A DNA stretch of 64,000 bases from Mariniphaga sp041687215. Its GTDB lineage: Bacteria > Bacteroidota > Bacteroidia > Bacteroidales > Prolixibacteraceae. The stretch is from the NCBI RefSeq assembly GCF_041687215.1, contig NZ_JAWLCI010000024.1, positions 1 through 64,000 on the forward strand. The letters are read 5' to 3'. Position 1 is the stretch's first letter, and the number at the start of each line of letters is the position of its first letter. The notes beneath the pieces are model-generated. The model searched no databases. It saw nothing but the letters and a program-made list of their open reading frames with translations, and had not been told where the DNA came from. The translations under genes were made by a program, and so were the position numbers. Positions 7,988-16,721 of the stretch are shown piece after piece.

Positions 7988-10642
7988 ATGTCAGAAGAGA
8001 ATTTAAATAGCGAAAATACGGAAGAACAACCAGACAAAGGTTCGGAAGGCATAAAGGAAGAAATTATTTATTTGCCGGGAATGTACCGCAACTGGTTTCT
8101 CGATTATGCTTCGTATGTAATTTTAGAACGTGCCGTTCCGTACGTAAACGACGGGCTGAAACCGGTTCAGCGACGCATAATGCATGCCATGCGTGAAATG
8201 GACGATGGCCGTTACAACAAAGTAGCCAACATTATAGGGCAAACCATGCAGTATCACCCGCATGGCGATGCTTCCATTGGCGATGCCATTGTTGGACTGG
8301 GACAAAAGGAATTGTTGATTGATACCCAGGGAAACTGGGGAAATATGCTTACCGGCGATGGTGCAGCCGCCCCACGTTACATCGAAGCACGTTTATCAAA
8401 ATTTGGGTTGGAGGTGCTTTTTAACGCCAAAACCACCGAATGGAAATTGTCCTACGACGGACGGAAGAAAGAACCTGTTACCCTGCCTGCAAAATTTCCA
8501 CTTCTTTTGGCCCAGGGAGTTGACGGAATTGCCGTAGGGCTGGCCTCAAAAATCTTTCCGCACAATTTTAACGAATTGATCGATGCTTCCATCGCATATT
8601 TAAAAGAAGAAGAATTTGAACTGTTGCCCGATTTTCCCACAGGCGGAATGGCTGACTGCAGCAAATACAACGACGGGCTTCGTGGCGGTGCAGTGAAGGT
8701 AAGGGCAAAAATTGAGAAACAAGACAATAAAACGCTGGTTATTAATGAAATTCCCTACGGAAAAACCACAACCACCCTTATCGAATCCATCATAAAAGCG
8801 AACGATAAGGGAAAAATCAAAATCAAAAAAATTGACGACAATACCGCTCAAAATGTAGAGATTCTGGTGCATCTGGCGCCTGGTGTTTCATCCGATAAAA
8901 CTATTGATGCGCTTTATGCTTTTACCGATTGCGAAGTTTCTATTTCGCCAAACGCATGTATTATTCACGATGACAAACCTCACTTTATTGGCGTAAAGGA
9001 AATCCTTAAACGATCGACTGACAGTACGCTTCAATTGCTTAAACTGGAACTCGAAATTCGAAAGTCGGAGCTGGAAGAAGCCTGGCATTTTGCTTCGCTG
9101 GAAAAAATATTTATCGAGGAACGAATATACAAAGACAAGAAATTTGAAGACTCGGAAAATATGGATCAGGCGGTGGCACACATTGATAAGCGCCTGGACC
9201 CCTGGAAACCGAAATTCAAAAGGGAAATTAACCGTGAGGATATTCTCAAATTGATGGAAATCCGAATGGCAAGAATTCTGAAATTCAACACCGACAAGGC
9301 CAATGAAAATATTCTCGCCATTGAAGATGAAATTGAAGAGGTTCAGAATAATATAGATAATATAGTGCCGTACACCATCCAGTGGTTCAAGCATTTAAAA
9401 GATAAATATGGCAATGGCCGCGAACGGAAAACAGAAATAAGGAGCTTCGAAAATATTGTGGCAGCTAAAGTGGTGGTAAAAAACGAAAAACTGTATGTTG
9501 ACCGCAAGGAGGGTTTTATGGGTATTGGCCTGAAAAAAGCCGAATACATTTGCGATTGTTCTGACATTGACGACATTATTGTTTTCAGGCGCGATGGAAC
9601 CTATTTTGTTACCAAAGTTTCCGAAAAAGCATTCATCGGCAAAAATCCGCTCTACCTGGCCGTTTTTAAACGAAACGACAAACGAACCATTTACAACGTT
9701 GTTTATCGCGATGGCAAAACCGGATATTCGTATATGAAACGGTTCCCGGTTACCGGTGTTACCCGCGACAAAGAATATGATGTCACCAAAGGAACTCCAG
9801 GTTCGCGCATTACCTATTTTTCTGCCAATCCGAATGGCGAGGCCGAAACGCTGAAAATTCTGCTGAAACCAAAGCCCCGCATCAAAAAGCTGACTTTAGA
9901 AGCGGACATGGGCGAGCTGGCTATAAAAGGCCGGCAATCTATGGGGAACATTCTGACCAAACATGAAGTGCATAAAATCTCACTCAAGGAAAAAGGCGTT
10001 TCAACCCTTGGCGGGCGTAAAATCTGGTTCGACCAGGACGTACTTCGCCTAAATGCGGACAGTCGTGGGAAATACCTCGGCGAATTCCTGGGCGACGATA
10101 ATATTCTTGTTATTTACAAAAATGGCGAATACGAGTTGTACAATTTCGACCTCAGCAATCATTTCGACCCCGGTATTCTAACCATAGAAAAATTCGACCC
10201 CGGGAAAATTCTTTCAGCGGTTTATTACGATGCTGAACAAGAGTTTTACTACGTGAAACGATTTGAAATTGACGAGGTAGAAGGCAAACGCATTCGGTTT
10301 ATTGGTGAAAATGCCGAAAACAAATTGGTTAGCATTACCTGGGTGCGTTATCCACGCCTTGAAATTGAATTTGGCGGGAAACATGCCGAACGGGAAAATG
10401 AAATTATTGAGGTGGCGGAATTTATCGGAGTTAAATCGTGGAAAGCAAAGGGTAAGCGGCTTTCCAATTACAGCATAGAAAATATAAAAGAGGTTGAACC
10501 GGTTGTAAAAGATGAACATGATAAACCTGAAGATGAGGAGATTGAAGAAACCGAAAAACCAAAAGATAGCTTCGACGACATTCCTTTTGAGGTGAAAAGA
10601 CCCGGGAAAGAGGAAGACCCGAATCAAATGTCATTGTTTTGA
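7988..10642 (+). CDS. parC: DNA topoisomerase IV subunit A
   Basis: 884-residue DNA-cleaving subunit of the type IIA topoisomerase. The winged-helix/tower core begins near residue 32 (MYRNWFLDYASYVILERAVP). Catalytic Tyr131 lies in DGAAAPRYIEARLS, preceded by the conserved HPHGDASIGDA region at 90-100, the quinolone-resistance-determining region in homologues. A long coiled segment (about 330-460) is followed by a divergent beta-pinwheel-like C-terminal part. The tail from about residue 840 is strongly acidic and low in complexity (DEEIEETEKPKDSFDD) and ends NQMSLF. It starts 4 bases after the toxin remnant, so it may share a transcript with parE. Confidence 0.94.
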   Translation: MSEENLNSENTEEQPDKGSEGIKEEIIYLPGMYRNWFLDYASYVILERAVPYVNDGLKPVQRRIMHAMREMDDGRYNKVANIIGQTMQYHPHGDASIGDAIVGLGQKELLIDTQGNWGNMLTGDGAAAPRYIEARLSKFGLEVLFNAKTTEWKLSYDGRKKEPVTLPAKFPLLLAQGVDGIAVGLASKIFPHNFNELIDASIAYLKEEEFELLPDFPTGGMADCSKYNDGLRGGAVKVRAKIEKQDNKTLVINEIPYGKTTTTLIESIIKANDKGKIKIKKIDDNTAQNVEILVHLAPGVSSDKTIDALYAFTDCEVSISPNACIIHDDKPHFIGVKEILKRSTDSTLQLLKLELEIRKSELEEAWHFASLEKIFIEERIYKDKKFEDSENMDQAVAHIDKRLDPWKPKFKREINREDILKLMEIRMARILKFNTDKANENILAIEDEIEEVQNNIDNIVPYTIQWFKHLKDKYGNGRERKTEIRSFENIVAAKVVVKNEKLYVDRKEGFMGIGLKKAEYICDCSDIDDIIVFRRDGTYFVTKVSEKAFIGKNPLYLAVFKRNDKRTIYNVVYRDGKTGYSYMKRFPVTGVTRDKEYDVTKGTPGSRITYFSANPNGEAETLKILLKPKPRIKKLTLEADMGELAIKGRQSMGNILTKHEVHKISLKEKGVSTLGGRKIWFDQDVLRLNADSRGKYLGEFLGDDNILVIYKNGEYELYNFDLSNHFDPGILTIEKFDPGKILSAVYYDAEQEFYYVKRFEIDEVEGKRIRFIGENAENKLVSITWVRYPRLEIEFGGKHAERENEIIEVAEFIGVKSWKAKGKRLSNYSIENIKEVEPVVKDEHDKPEDEEIEETEKPKDSFDDIPFEVKRPGKEEDPNQMSLF

Positions 10643-10685
10643 TACCGGAATTTGTCTTTTTCGTTTTGCCTGTTATTTTTGCTGA

Positions 10686-11192
10686 ATGATGAGAATTTAC
10701 CTGATAGGATATATGGGGTGTGGAAAATCGACTCTGGGACGCAAACTTGCAAAGTATGCCGGGCTTCAGTTTATCGATATGGATCATTACATTGAAAAAC
10801 GCAATTGCAAATCTGTTCCACAGATTTTTGCTGAAGATGGTGAAGCTGAATTTCGCAAAAAAGAGCGAAAGGCTTTGGAGGAACTTTCAGCATTTTCCGA
10901 TGTGGTTATTGCCACCGGCGGAGGAGCCCCCTGCTTTTTCGATAATATAGATTTAATGAACCGAACCGGCAAAACCATTTACATGAATATAGACCCGAAA
11001 ATTCTGGCCGGCAGGCTGCTGAAATCAAAAACCGAACGCCCGCTCATCAAAGGAAAATCGAAAGAAGAGTTGGTGGCCTTTATCGATGAAACCCTCAGAA
11101 AACGTAATAAATTTTACAAACAAGCCCATTACCAGATTACCCGACCCGATGTGGATTTGGACGACATGATGAAAATGATTCAAAAGGACTGA
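10686..11192 (+). CDS. aroK: shikimate kinase
   Basis: 168-residue P-loop kinase converting shikimate to shikimate-3-phosphate in chorismate synthesis. The Walker A motif GYMGCGKST is at 8-16, DMD at 31-33 (Mg/shikimate binding), GEAEFRKKER carries the shikimate-binding Arg, ATGGGAP is the Walker B-like glycine motif, and the lid has ERPLI. Length is standard. ATG at 10686 is followed by another ATG at 10689, and either may be used. The gene is not beside other aro genes here; it lies 43 bases after parC. Confidence 0.96.
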   Translation: MMRIYLIGYMGCGKSTLGRKLAKYAGLQFIDMDHYIEKRNCKSVPQIFAEDGEAEFRKKERKALEELSAFSDVVIATGGGAPCFFDNIDLMNRTGKTIYMNIDPKILAGRLLKSKTERPLIKGKSKEELVAFIDETLRKRNKFYKQAHYQITRPDVDLDDMMKMIQKD

Positions 11193-11263
11193 ATCTGAGC
11201 ATAGCCATATATATTCCGGTCATTATTCCTTAAATTGCCGGAAAATCTTTAATCCTGGTTTTC

Positions 11264-12889
11264 ATGAATACAGTAGCCCGTGAATTTGCCCACACGCTGA
11301 AAGAAATCGGAGTAAAATTTGTTTTTGGAGTTCCCAGCGGGAATATGATTGATTACATCGAGGCAATCAGGCAAGAGGAAGGAATTGAATTTGTATTGAC
11401 CGGACACGAATCATCTGCTGCATTTATGGCGGCTGTTTGCGGTAGGTTAACTGGTGTTCCGGGGGCCTGCTTCGGTACTTTTGGCCCGGGTGCCACCAAC
11501 CTGGCCACCGGCGTGGGATGTGCTTTGCTCGACCGCATGCCGGCACTTGTTTTTACAGATGAAATGCCTGCGCATTTAAGGCACAGAACTGTACAAATGA
11601 ACATCGACCACCAGACGCTTTTTCAACCGCTTACAAAATGGACAACCCGCATTGATAAAGACAATGTGGTCGAAGTTTTGTTGAAAGCATCCGGCATTGC
11701 AATTGAAGAATTGCCCGGTCCTGTTCATATTGGTGTGCCTGCAGGAATTGGAAATCAGTTGGCTGGTCATTCCGATGAACCTTTTCTCCGGTTTGAAAAA
11801 GAACCTGTTTTTGAGGCGCCTTCAGAATTAATGGAATTTGCAAAACGACGCTTTAAAAACGCCCGAAAACCTTTGCTTGCAGTTGGTTTGACTGCAGTTC
11901 GGGCAGGAATTCAAACCCTCATTTTAAATCTGGCAGAGAAGTTTTGTTTGCCCGTTGTTCTTACTCCCATGGCCAAAGGAATGTTTTCTGAAAACCACCC
12001 GTTGTATGCTGGTGTGCTGTTTCATGCGTTGTCGAATCACGTGGCACAAACCTATTCGGAGGCCGATTTGGTTATTGGAATCGGTTACGATCCGGTGGAA
12101 TTCAATTACGAAGATTGGATGCTCCGCGTTCCTTTGCTCCATTTTTGTAACCGCCCTGCCGATGTGGATCGCGATGTGATTCCTGATGTAACTGACGTTT
12201 TGGGCGAATTACAATTTTCCGTAAACGAACTGTTGAAAGTTGATTGCCCGCCAAAGAGCTGGAACCGGAAAACGATTGAGGCACGCAAACTGGAAATGTT
12301 TCGTCTGCTGGAGCCGCCAGAAGGAAGTTTTGGTCCGCTTGCCGTGGTGAGCGGTTTACGGGAAGCACTGCCCGAAAACGGAATTTTAACGCTTGATGTG
12401 GGTGCTCACCTGCATCTGGCCGGCCAAATGTGGAAAACACCTTCGCCCGAAAAACTTTTGATGACCAACGGCTGGTCGTCTATGGGTTTTGGCATTCCCG
12501 CTGCCATTGCCGCTAAACACTGCCGCCCTGAATTGCCAGTTGCCTGCCTCACCGGTGACGGCGGTTTCCGGATGATGGCCGGCGAAATGGCCACTGCCCG
12601 GCAACTGGGTTTAAACGTTGTTTTTGTGGTAGTGGTTGATGATAGTTTATCCCTCATTCGAATAAAACAAAAGAAACAGAAATACCAAAGCAACTACGGG
12701 ACTTCACTTCCCGTGCAACCTGAAAAGCCTTCATCCCATTATTTTGGCGTGCCTGTTTACCAGGCAAAAGATTATAAAAGTTACATAAAAATTCTTGCAG
12801 AAGCTTTTTCGGCCAGTGGCCCGGTAATTATTGAAGCGTTTGTAGATGGAAAAGAATACGATGAACTGGTGCTGCAGAAAAACAAGTAG
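11264..12889 (+). CDS. thiamine-diphosphate enzyme, acetolactate-synthase-like
   Basis: 541-residue three-domain enzyme of the acetolactate synthase/pyruvate oxidase group. The N-terminal domain has the activating Glu49 (LTGHESSAAFMA) and the signature FGPGATNLATGVGCALLDRMP. A central NAD/FAD-like domain spans roughly 190-325. The C-terminal cofactor domain has GDGG at 431-434. The second metal ligand, normally Asn in an NN/ND pair, reads Asp-Asp-Ser at 459-461. It is not next to ilv genes and has no regulatory subunit, so branched-chain synthesis is unlikely. A decarboxylase or carboligase on another 2-oxo acid is possible. The substrate cannot be assigned. It lies 71 bases after aroK. Confidence 0.8.
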   Translation: MNTVAREFAHTLKEIGVKFVFGVPSGNMIDYIEAIRQEEGIEFVLTGHESSAAFMAAVCGRLTGVPGACFGTFGPGATNLATGVGCALLDRMPALVFTDEMPAHLRHRTVQMNIDHQTLFQPLTKWTTRIDKDNVVEVLLKASGIAIEELPGPVHIGVPAGIGNQLAGHSDEPFLRFEKEPVFEAPSELMEFAKRRFKNARKPLLAVGLTAVRAGIQTLILNLAEKFCLPVVLTPMAKGMFSENHPLYAGVLFHALSNHVAQTYSEADLVIGIGYDPVEFNYEDWMLRVPLLHFCNRPADVDRDVIPDVTDVLGELQFSVNELLKVDCPPKSWNRKTIEARKLEMFRLLEPPEGSFGPLAVVSGLREALPENGILTLDVGAHLHLAGQMWKTPSPEKLLMTNGWSSMGFGIPAAIAAKHCRPELPVACLTGDGGFRMMAGEMATARQLGLNVVFVVVVDDSLSLIRIKQKKQKYQSNYGTSLPVQPEKPSSHYFGVPVYQAKDYKSYIKILAEAFSASGPVIIEAFVDGKEYDELVLQKNK

Positions 12890-13148
12890 TATTCGGAATC
12901 AGACGGAAATATAGGTGGGCCCTCTCCAAAAAAATGATTCGTTTTAAAAAGTAAAGTTTCTCTAAAAAGCTTTAAAAGATCAACACTTCTGACATAAGTC
13001 GGAAAATAGATAAATGAAGGACTTTACTTTTGAATACATTAATGTTAAATATGACCAGGTTTTATGTGCGCAACTTAATCTGTTTTTAAGAAAATTTTTT
13101 AAACCCGACTACTTTTATTATCTGTTTTTTAAATCTAAAATTTAAGTC

Positions 13149-13736
13149 ATGAAACAAAAATTTGCATTATTATCATTCATTATTTTCTGTTTTATCAGTT
13201 CAGTTAGCGCCCAACCCGAAAAAAATTCGTGGAGTATTGGAGGATCAGGATATTGGGTTAAAATGAGATCTCACGGTGAAAATAAATTAACCAGATTTGA
13301 TTATTCTTTAAATAGGCAGTATTTTCTTTTCCGCCATATTGCTTTGGGTGCTGAAATTGAATACAGTGGAGGCAGAGCTTTGGATATCGCCGGAAACCCC
13401 CGCTATCACGAACTATATGTTTCCCCGGTAATGGAAGGTTATCTGGTTAACCACAAGAATTTTGGTATTTCTTTTAAAGGCCTCGTTAGTTTAAATGCTT
13501 CAATAAAATCCAATTTTGATCCTGAAAAATTGGTTTCATTTTATATGTTCGGGCCTAAACTTTCCTATAATATCACACCCAATTTTTCAATATTTTCGTG
13601 GTTTACCTATCGTAAACTTTCTGATGAGGGAACAAATAATTATCCAGGAAGGACTGTAATTTTTCCCAGTGATAACAATGATATTCGTTTTGGTTTTTCC
13701 TATTATTTCCATCCCAAAAAAAGAGAAGATAAATAA
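13149..13736 (+). CDS. outer-membrane beta-barrel protein, unknown function
   Basis: 195 residues beginning with a clear Sec signal peptide (hydrophobic 5-17, cut after VSAQ). The remainder alternates aromatic and polar residues in short strands with Gly/Asn turns. It ends DNNDIRFGFSYYFHP followed by a charged tail, a typical last strand of a small Bacteroidota porin-like barrel. There is no sorting domain. It stands alone between a 259-base gap and a bidirectional terminator. Function is not recognised. Confidence 0.65.
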   Translation: MKQKFALLSFIIFCFISSVSAQPEKNSWSIGGSGYWVKMRSHGENKLTRFDYSLNRQYFLFRHIALGAEIEYSGGRALDIAGNPRYHELYVSPVMEGYLVNHKNFGISFKGLVSLNASIKSNFDPEKLVSFYMFGPKLSYNITPNFSIFSWFTYRKLSDEGTNNYPGRTVIFPSDNNDIRFGFSYYFHPKKREDK

Positions 13737-13744
13737 GATAAACG

Positions 13745-13778
13745 AAAAAAGCCACCTGCTTTCCGGCAGATGGCTTTT
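13745..13778. terminator. bidirectional terminator between convergent genes
   Basis: GCCACCTGC (13751-13759) pairs with GCAGATGGC (13766-13774) around a 6-base loop, with one C/A mismatch that becomes a U-G wobble in the minus-strand RNA. A run of A on the left and TTTT on the right give a U tract in both directions. It serves the barrel gene (plus) and the secG operon (minus). Confidence 0.8.
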
Positions 13779-13801
13779 CATAAGCATTTATGTTTTTAAA
13801 A

Positions 13802-14173
13802 TTAGTTGTTGTCTTCTTCAGAAGGCATCGGAGGAATTTCATCTCCTGAACCGGTTTCCGGAACTGTGGTGGGGAAATTGGGAACCTGCGTGGGATCTAC
13901 CGCGGTTTCAATCTGTTGCTGAACCCTCGATTGTTCCTGAGTCATTCTTTCGCGTGGAATAAAAGCAGAACCCATAATGGAAAGTACGAGCAATGCGCCG
14001 GCCAAAACCCAGGTTGCTTTTTCCAGAAAATCGGTGGTTTTGCGAACGCCCATAATCTGGTTCGATGACTGGAAGTTGCTGGCCAAACCTCCACCTTTTG
14101 AGTTTTGCACAAGTACTATCAGAATCAGCAAAACACAAACTATAAATATTAAAACTGTAATTAACGTGTACAT
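13802..14173 (-). CDS. secG: preprotein translocase subunit SecG
   Basis: 123-residue inner-membrane component of the Sec translocon. Two TM helices (about 3-22 and 55-73) flank the conserved cytoplasmic loop VLVQNSKGGGLASNFQSSNQIMGVRKTTDFLEKATW, whose 'NSKGGGL' is diagnostic. The C-terminal 45 residues are Pro/Thr/Glu-rich (QVPNFPTTVPE...), a Bacteroidota-style periplasmic tail. It is the last gene of the operon with the TPR protein, lptE and the sigma-54 activator, ending at a terminator. Confidence 0.95.
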   Translation of the reverse strand: MYTLITVLIFIVCVLLILIVLVQNSKGGGLASNFQSSNQIMGVRKTTDFLEKATWVLAGALLVLSIMGSAFIPRERMTQEQSRVQQQIETAVDPTQVPNFPTTVPETGSGDEIPPMPSEEDNN

Positions 14174-14183
14174 TGTATATCAG

Positions 14184-14789
14184 TTAAATGTTTTTTAATT
14201 TTTCTATTTCTTCAATTCGGCTTGCAAAGTAAACACTTTTTTCCGGATATTTCAAGCTTAATTTTTGAAAAGCTTCGAGGGCTTTATCGTATTTTTTTTG
14301 TTCGAAATAAAGCATGGCCAGTGTTTCGGTAACCAGTTCGTCACTTTCGCTAACTGATTTTTCAACTATTTCATTATCAAACTTTTCTGTTATATCTTCA
14401 GATTGAATTTTCCCTCGTTTTATTGGCCCTGGCTGCCCCGAAAGAAATTTGTCTATTAAGTTGTTGCCCGAAAGGTTTTCTCCGGAATTTTCCATAATGT
14501 ATTCGGAAGGTGTTGCCAATTGTTGTTCAAAAACCCAATTCCCGGTACTTTTTTCACTATCAGAATTTAAAATCCTGTTCAATTGTTTTCTGTCGGCAAC
14601 CAGTGGCGCGACTTTTTTTAGTTCTGAATCCAAATCAGGGTGACCGGTAATTTGAAGATTTTTTAAATAGAGTAACCAGGCTGCCTGGAAGGAGGGGTGT
14701 TCATCCGTTAATTTTTTCAATTCCGGCAGTGTTTCTGCATCAAGTAATTCCGGATTTTCAATTAAGTTGTAAAATGTTTCTTTTTGCAT
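14184..14789 (-). CDS. tetratricopeptide-repeat-like protein
   Basis: 201-residue, acidic, soluble protein with no signal peptide. A helical N-terminal part (ETFYNLIENPELLDAETLPELKKL... PSFQAAWLLYLKNL) and a C-terminal TPR-like pair (TETLAMLYFEQKKYDKALEAFQKLSLKYPEKSVYFASRIEEIEKL) flank a low-complexity middle. The sequence YFEQKKYDKALEAFQKL is a classic TPR helix pair. It sits 2 bases from lptE and 10 from secG, so it probably acts with envelope assembly. The partner is unknown. Confidence 0.8.
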   Translation of the reverse strand: MQKETFYNLIENPELLDAETLPELKKLTDEHPSFQAAWLLYLKNLQITGHPDLDSELKKVAPLVADRKQLNRILNSDSEKSTGNWVFEQQLATPSEYIMENSGENLSGNNLIDKFLSGQPGPIKRGKIQSEDITEKFDNEIVEKSVSESDELVTETLAMLYFEQKKYDKALEAFQKLSLKYPEKSVYFASRIEEIEKLKNI

Positions 14790-14791
14790 GG

Positions 14792-15307
14792 TTACCAGTT
14801 TGCCAGTGTTGCGTTAAATATATCTTCAGTAAGTTTTGTTATAATTTCGGGTACCAAACCATCCTCTACAGCGCTGAGCGAACTTGCAGCATCAAAATCT
14901 TCGAATGCCGAAAATGTTTGTTCTATGCTTTGGTCCGGATCAATGTTGTTGGTGTATTTCACTCTCACAGAAACTGTTAAGCGGTTCAGTGCGGCCATGT
15001 CTTCTTTTTGAATAGACATGGGACGTACTTCGTAGCCTGTAATTTGTCCTTCAAAAATCAAATCACCGTCCTCCGCCAATTCATTCAGCGGGGTTTGTCG
15101 TTGCAGTTTTTCGCGCAAGGCTTCGGTAAACGACTGGCTGAGTGTGGGATTTACCAGTCTTGCCCGGTTCGGAAAATAGTAAACAGAAAAGGTTTTTACG
15201 GCAGGAGAAATATTTGCCCCTGTAAACGAATATGAAATTCTGCATGAATTGGTAATGCCTGCAAACAGAATGGTGATGATAAAAAATAAAACAAACTTTT
15301 TTTGCAT
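14792..15307 (-). CDS. lptE: LPS-assembly lipoprotein LptE
   Basis: 171-residue lipoprotein with a signal peptide and lipobox TNSC (Cys22). It has the Bacteroidota LptE arrangement: CRISYSFTGANISPAVKTFSVYYFPNRARLVNPTLSQ, then a helix (FTEALREKLQ) and a strand-rich half with an Asp/Glu-rich end. LptE plugs the LptD barrel that inserts lipopolysaccharide into the outer membrane. It lies 3 bases from the sigma-54 activator gene and 2 from the TPR gene. The CMP-KDO synthetase gene kdsB is divergent next door, consistent with an LPS-biogenesis neighbourhood. Confidence 0.88.
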   Translation of the reverse strand: MQKKFVLFFIITILFAGITNSCRISYSFTGANISPAVKTFSVYYFPNRARLVNPTLSQSFTEALREKLQRQTPLNELAEDGDLIFEGQITGYEVRPMSIQKEDMAALNRLTVSVRVKYTNNIDPDQSIEQTFSAFEDFDAASSLSAVEDGLVPEIITKLTEDIFNATLANW

Positions 15308-15310
15308 TTT

Positions 15311-16546
15311 TCAACCTTTTATGTTGTGCTCTTTAATTTTCCGGTAAAGTGTCCGTTCCGAAATTCCCAATTCCTCTGCGGCATATTTTCTTTTTCCGTT
15401 ATATTTTTCCAGCGCTTTTTTAATCAGCTCTATCTCTTTGTCTTCCAGCGATAAAGATTCCTCTATCACTTCTTCGGTATCCTGAATATTGTTTTTATCG
15501 ATTGACGGAATGTGTATTGGTTTCGACGAATGTTCGCGCTGCGAAAGATTAATATCTTCCGAATCGTAAAGATTACGAATAATCTGCGCCTGATCGCCGG
15601 AAATGGGTGCTTCTTTATTTTCCACAATGTCGAGGACGAGTTTTTTCAGATCATTCATATCCCGTTTCATATCAAACAGGATTTTGTAAAGAATCTCGCG
15701 TTCATTCGAAAAACTTTTTTCTTCGGTTTTGGAAAAAAGAGCAGGCAGGTTTTTAGATGAATGCGGTGGCAGATACCTTTGCAGCACATCGGCTGTTATG
15801 TCGCGGTTTTGTTCAATTATTGAAATTTGTTCCGTAATATTTTTTAGTTGTCTGACGTTACCTGGCCACCTGTAATTTTCCAGCATAATGCGCGCTTCTT
15901 CTTCGAGCCGTATCGGGGGCATCCTGTATTTTTCGGCAAAATCACGGGCAAATTTTCTGAAGAGGAGGTGAATATCTTCTGGCCTTTTACGCAACGGTAA
16001 AACAACTATGGGAACCGTATTTAACCGGTAATACAAATCTTCTCTGAATTTTCCTTCTTCTATTGCCCTGGTAATATCTATATTGGTTGCCGCAATTACC
16101 CGCACATTGGTTTTTATTACCTTTGATGAACCTACCCGTATGAATTCACCGGATTCAAGCACACGCAAAAGACGCACCTGGGTAGAGAGCGGCAATTCAC
16201 CCACTTCATCCAGGAAAATAGTGCCTTCATCAGCTTCCTGAAAATAACCTTTGCGGTCGGAGAGTGCACCGGTAAAAGACCCCTTTTCATGCCCGAACAA
16301 TTCAGAGTCGATGGTTCCTTCAGGAATGGCGCCACAGTTCACTGCAATGTACTTTCCATGTTTACGGCTCGAAAACTGGTGAATAATTTGTGGAAATACT
16401 TCTTTTCCTGTTCCGCTTTCTCCTGAAATTAAAACAGAAAGGTCGGTTGGGGCAACCTGAACCGCTACTTCAATAGCCCTGTGCAGGCCGGGTGAGTTTC
16501 CAATTATTTCAAACCTTTGTTTTATATCCTGAATATCCATTGTCAA
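15311..16546 (-). CDS. sigma-54-dependent transcriptional activator without receiver domain
   Basis: 411 residues. The AAA+ domain starts almost at the N-terminus (IIGNSPGLHRAIE), with Walker A GESGTGKE at 42-49, the sigma-54 contact loop GSFTGA at 89-94 (canonical GAFTGA, here with Ser second), Walker B FLDE at 111-114 and the arginine finger region further on. A variable acidic linker (about 255-365) precedes a Fis-type HTH (KYAAEELGISERTLYRKIKEHN). No receiver, PAS or GAF sensory domain exists, so activity must be controlled by level, partner or constitutively. It is the first gene of the operon with lptE, the TPR protein and secG. A second ATG two codons in is an alternative start. Confidence 0.93.
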   Translation of the reverse strand: MTMDIQDIKQRFEIIGNSPGLHRAIEVAVQVAPTDLSVLISGESGTGKEVFPQIIHQFSSRKHGKYIAVNCGAIPEGTIDSELFGHEKGSFTGALSDRKGYFQEADEGTIFLDEVGELPLSTQVRLLRVLESGEFIRVGSSKVIKTNVRVIAATNIDITRAIEEGKFREDLYYRLNTVPIVVLPLRKRPEDIHLLFRKFARDFAEKYRMPPIRLEEEARIMLENYRWPGNVRQLKNITEQISIIEQNRDITADVLQRYLPPHSSKNLPALFSKTEEKSFSNEREILYKILFDMKRDMNDLKKLVLDIVENKEAPISGDQAQIIRNLYDSEDINLSQREHSSKPIHIPSIDKNNIQDTEEVIEESLSLEDKEIELIKKALEKYNGKRKYAAEELGISERTLYRKIKEHNIKG

Positions 16547-16565
16547 TTGTAATTCAATAAAGGCA

Positions 16566-16573
16566 CAAATTTA
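16566..16573 (-). promoter_or_regulatory. -7 element of the sigma-54 activator/lptE/secG operon
   Basis: On the minus strand this reads TAAATTTG, an exact TAnnTTTG match, 20 bases before the start of the activator gene. A TTG about 25 bases upstream might act as the -33 element, though the spacing is long. Confidence 0.5.
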
Positions 16574-16687
16574 CAATTTTTCGCCGGCAATATTCCCCAA
16601 CAGATTTCAATTAACCTTTTTTTGTTTTTTCTGTTGGCTGATTGTCAATATTCTGAACCAATTTCGGTATCTGGTATTTATAATCGT

Positions 16688-16695
16688 TATCTTTG
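16688..16695 (+). promoter_or_regulatory. -7 element of kdsB
   Basis: TATCTTTG matches TAnnTTTG exactly and lies 26 bases before the kdsB ATG, as expected for a short leader. No convincing TTTG was found at the usual upstream distance. Confidence 0.5.
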
Positions 16696-16721
16696 GCACG
16701 CAAAAATTTTAAAATATAAAA

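Noticed and set aside
13014..13145. A 43-codon plus-strand frame starting ATG 13014 (MKDFTFEYINVKYDQVLCAQ...)
   Set aside because: AT-rich, codon use unlike genes nearby, no recognised motif, ends just before the next gene; most likely chance.
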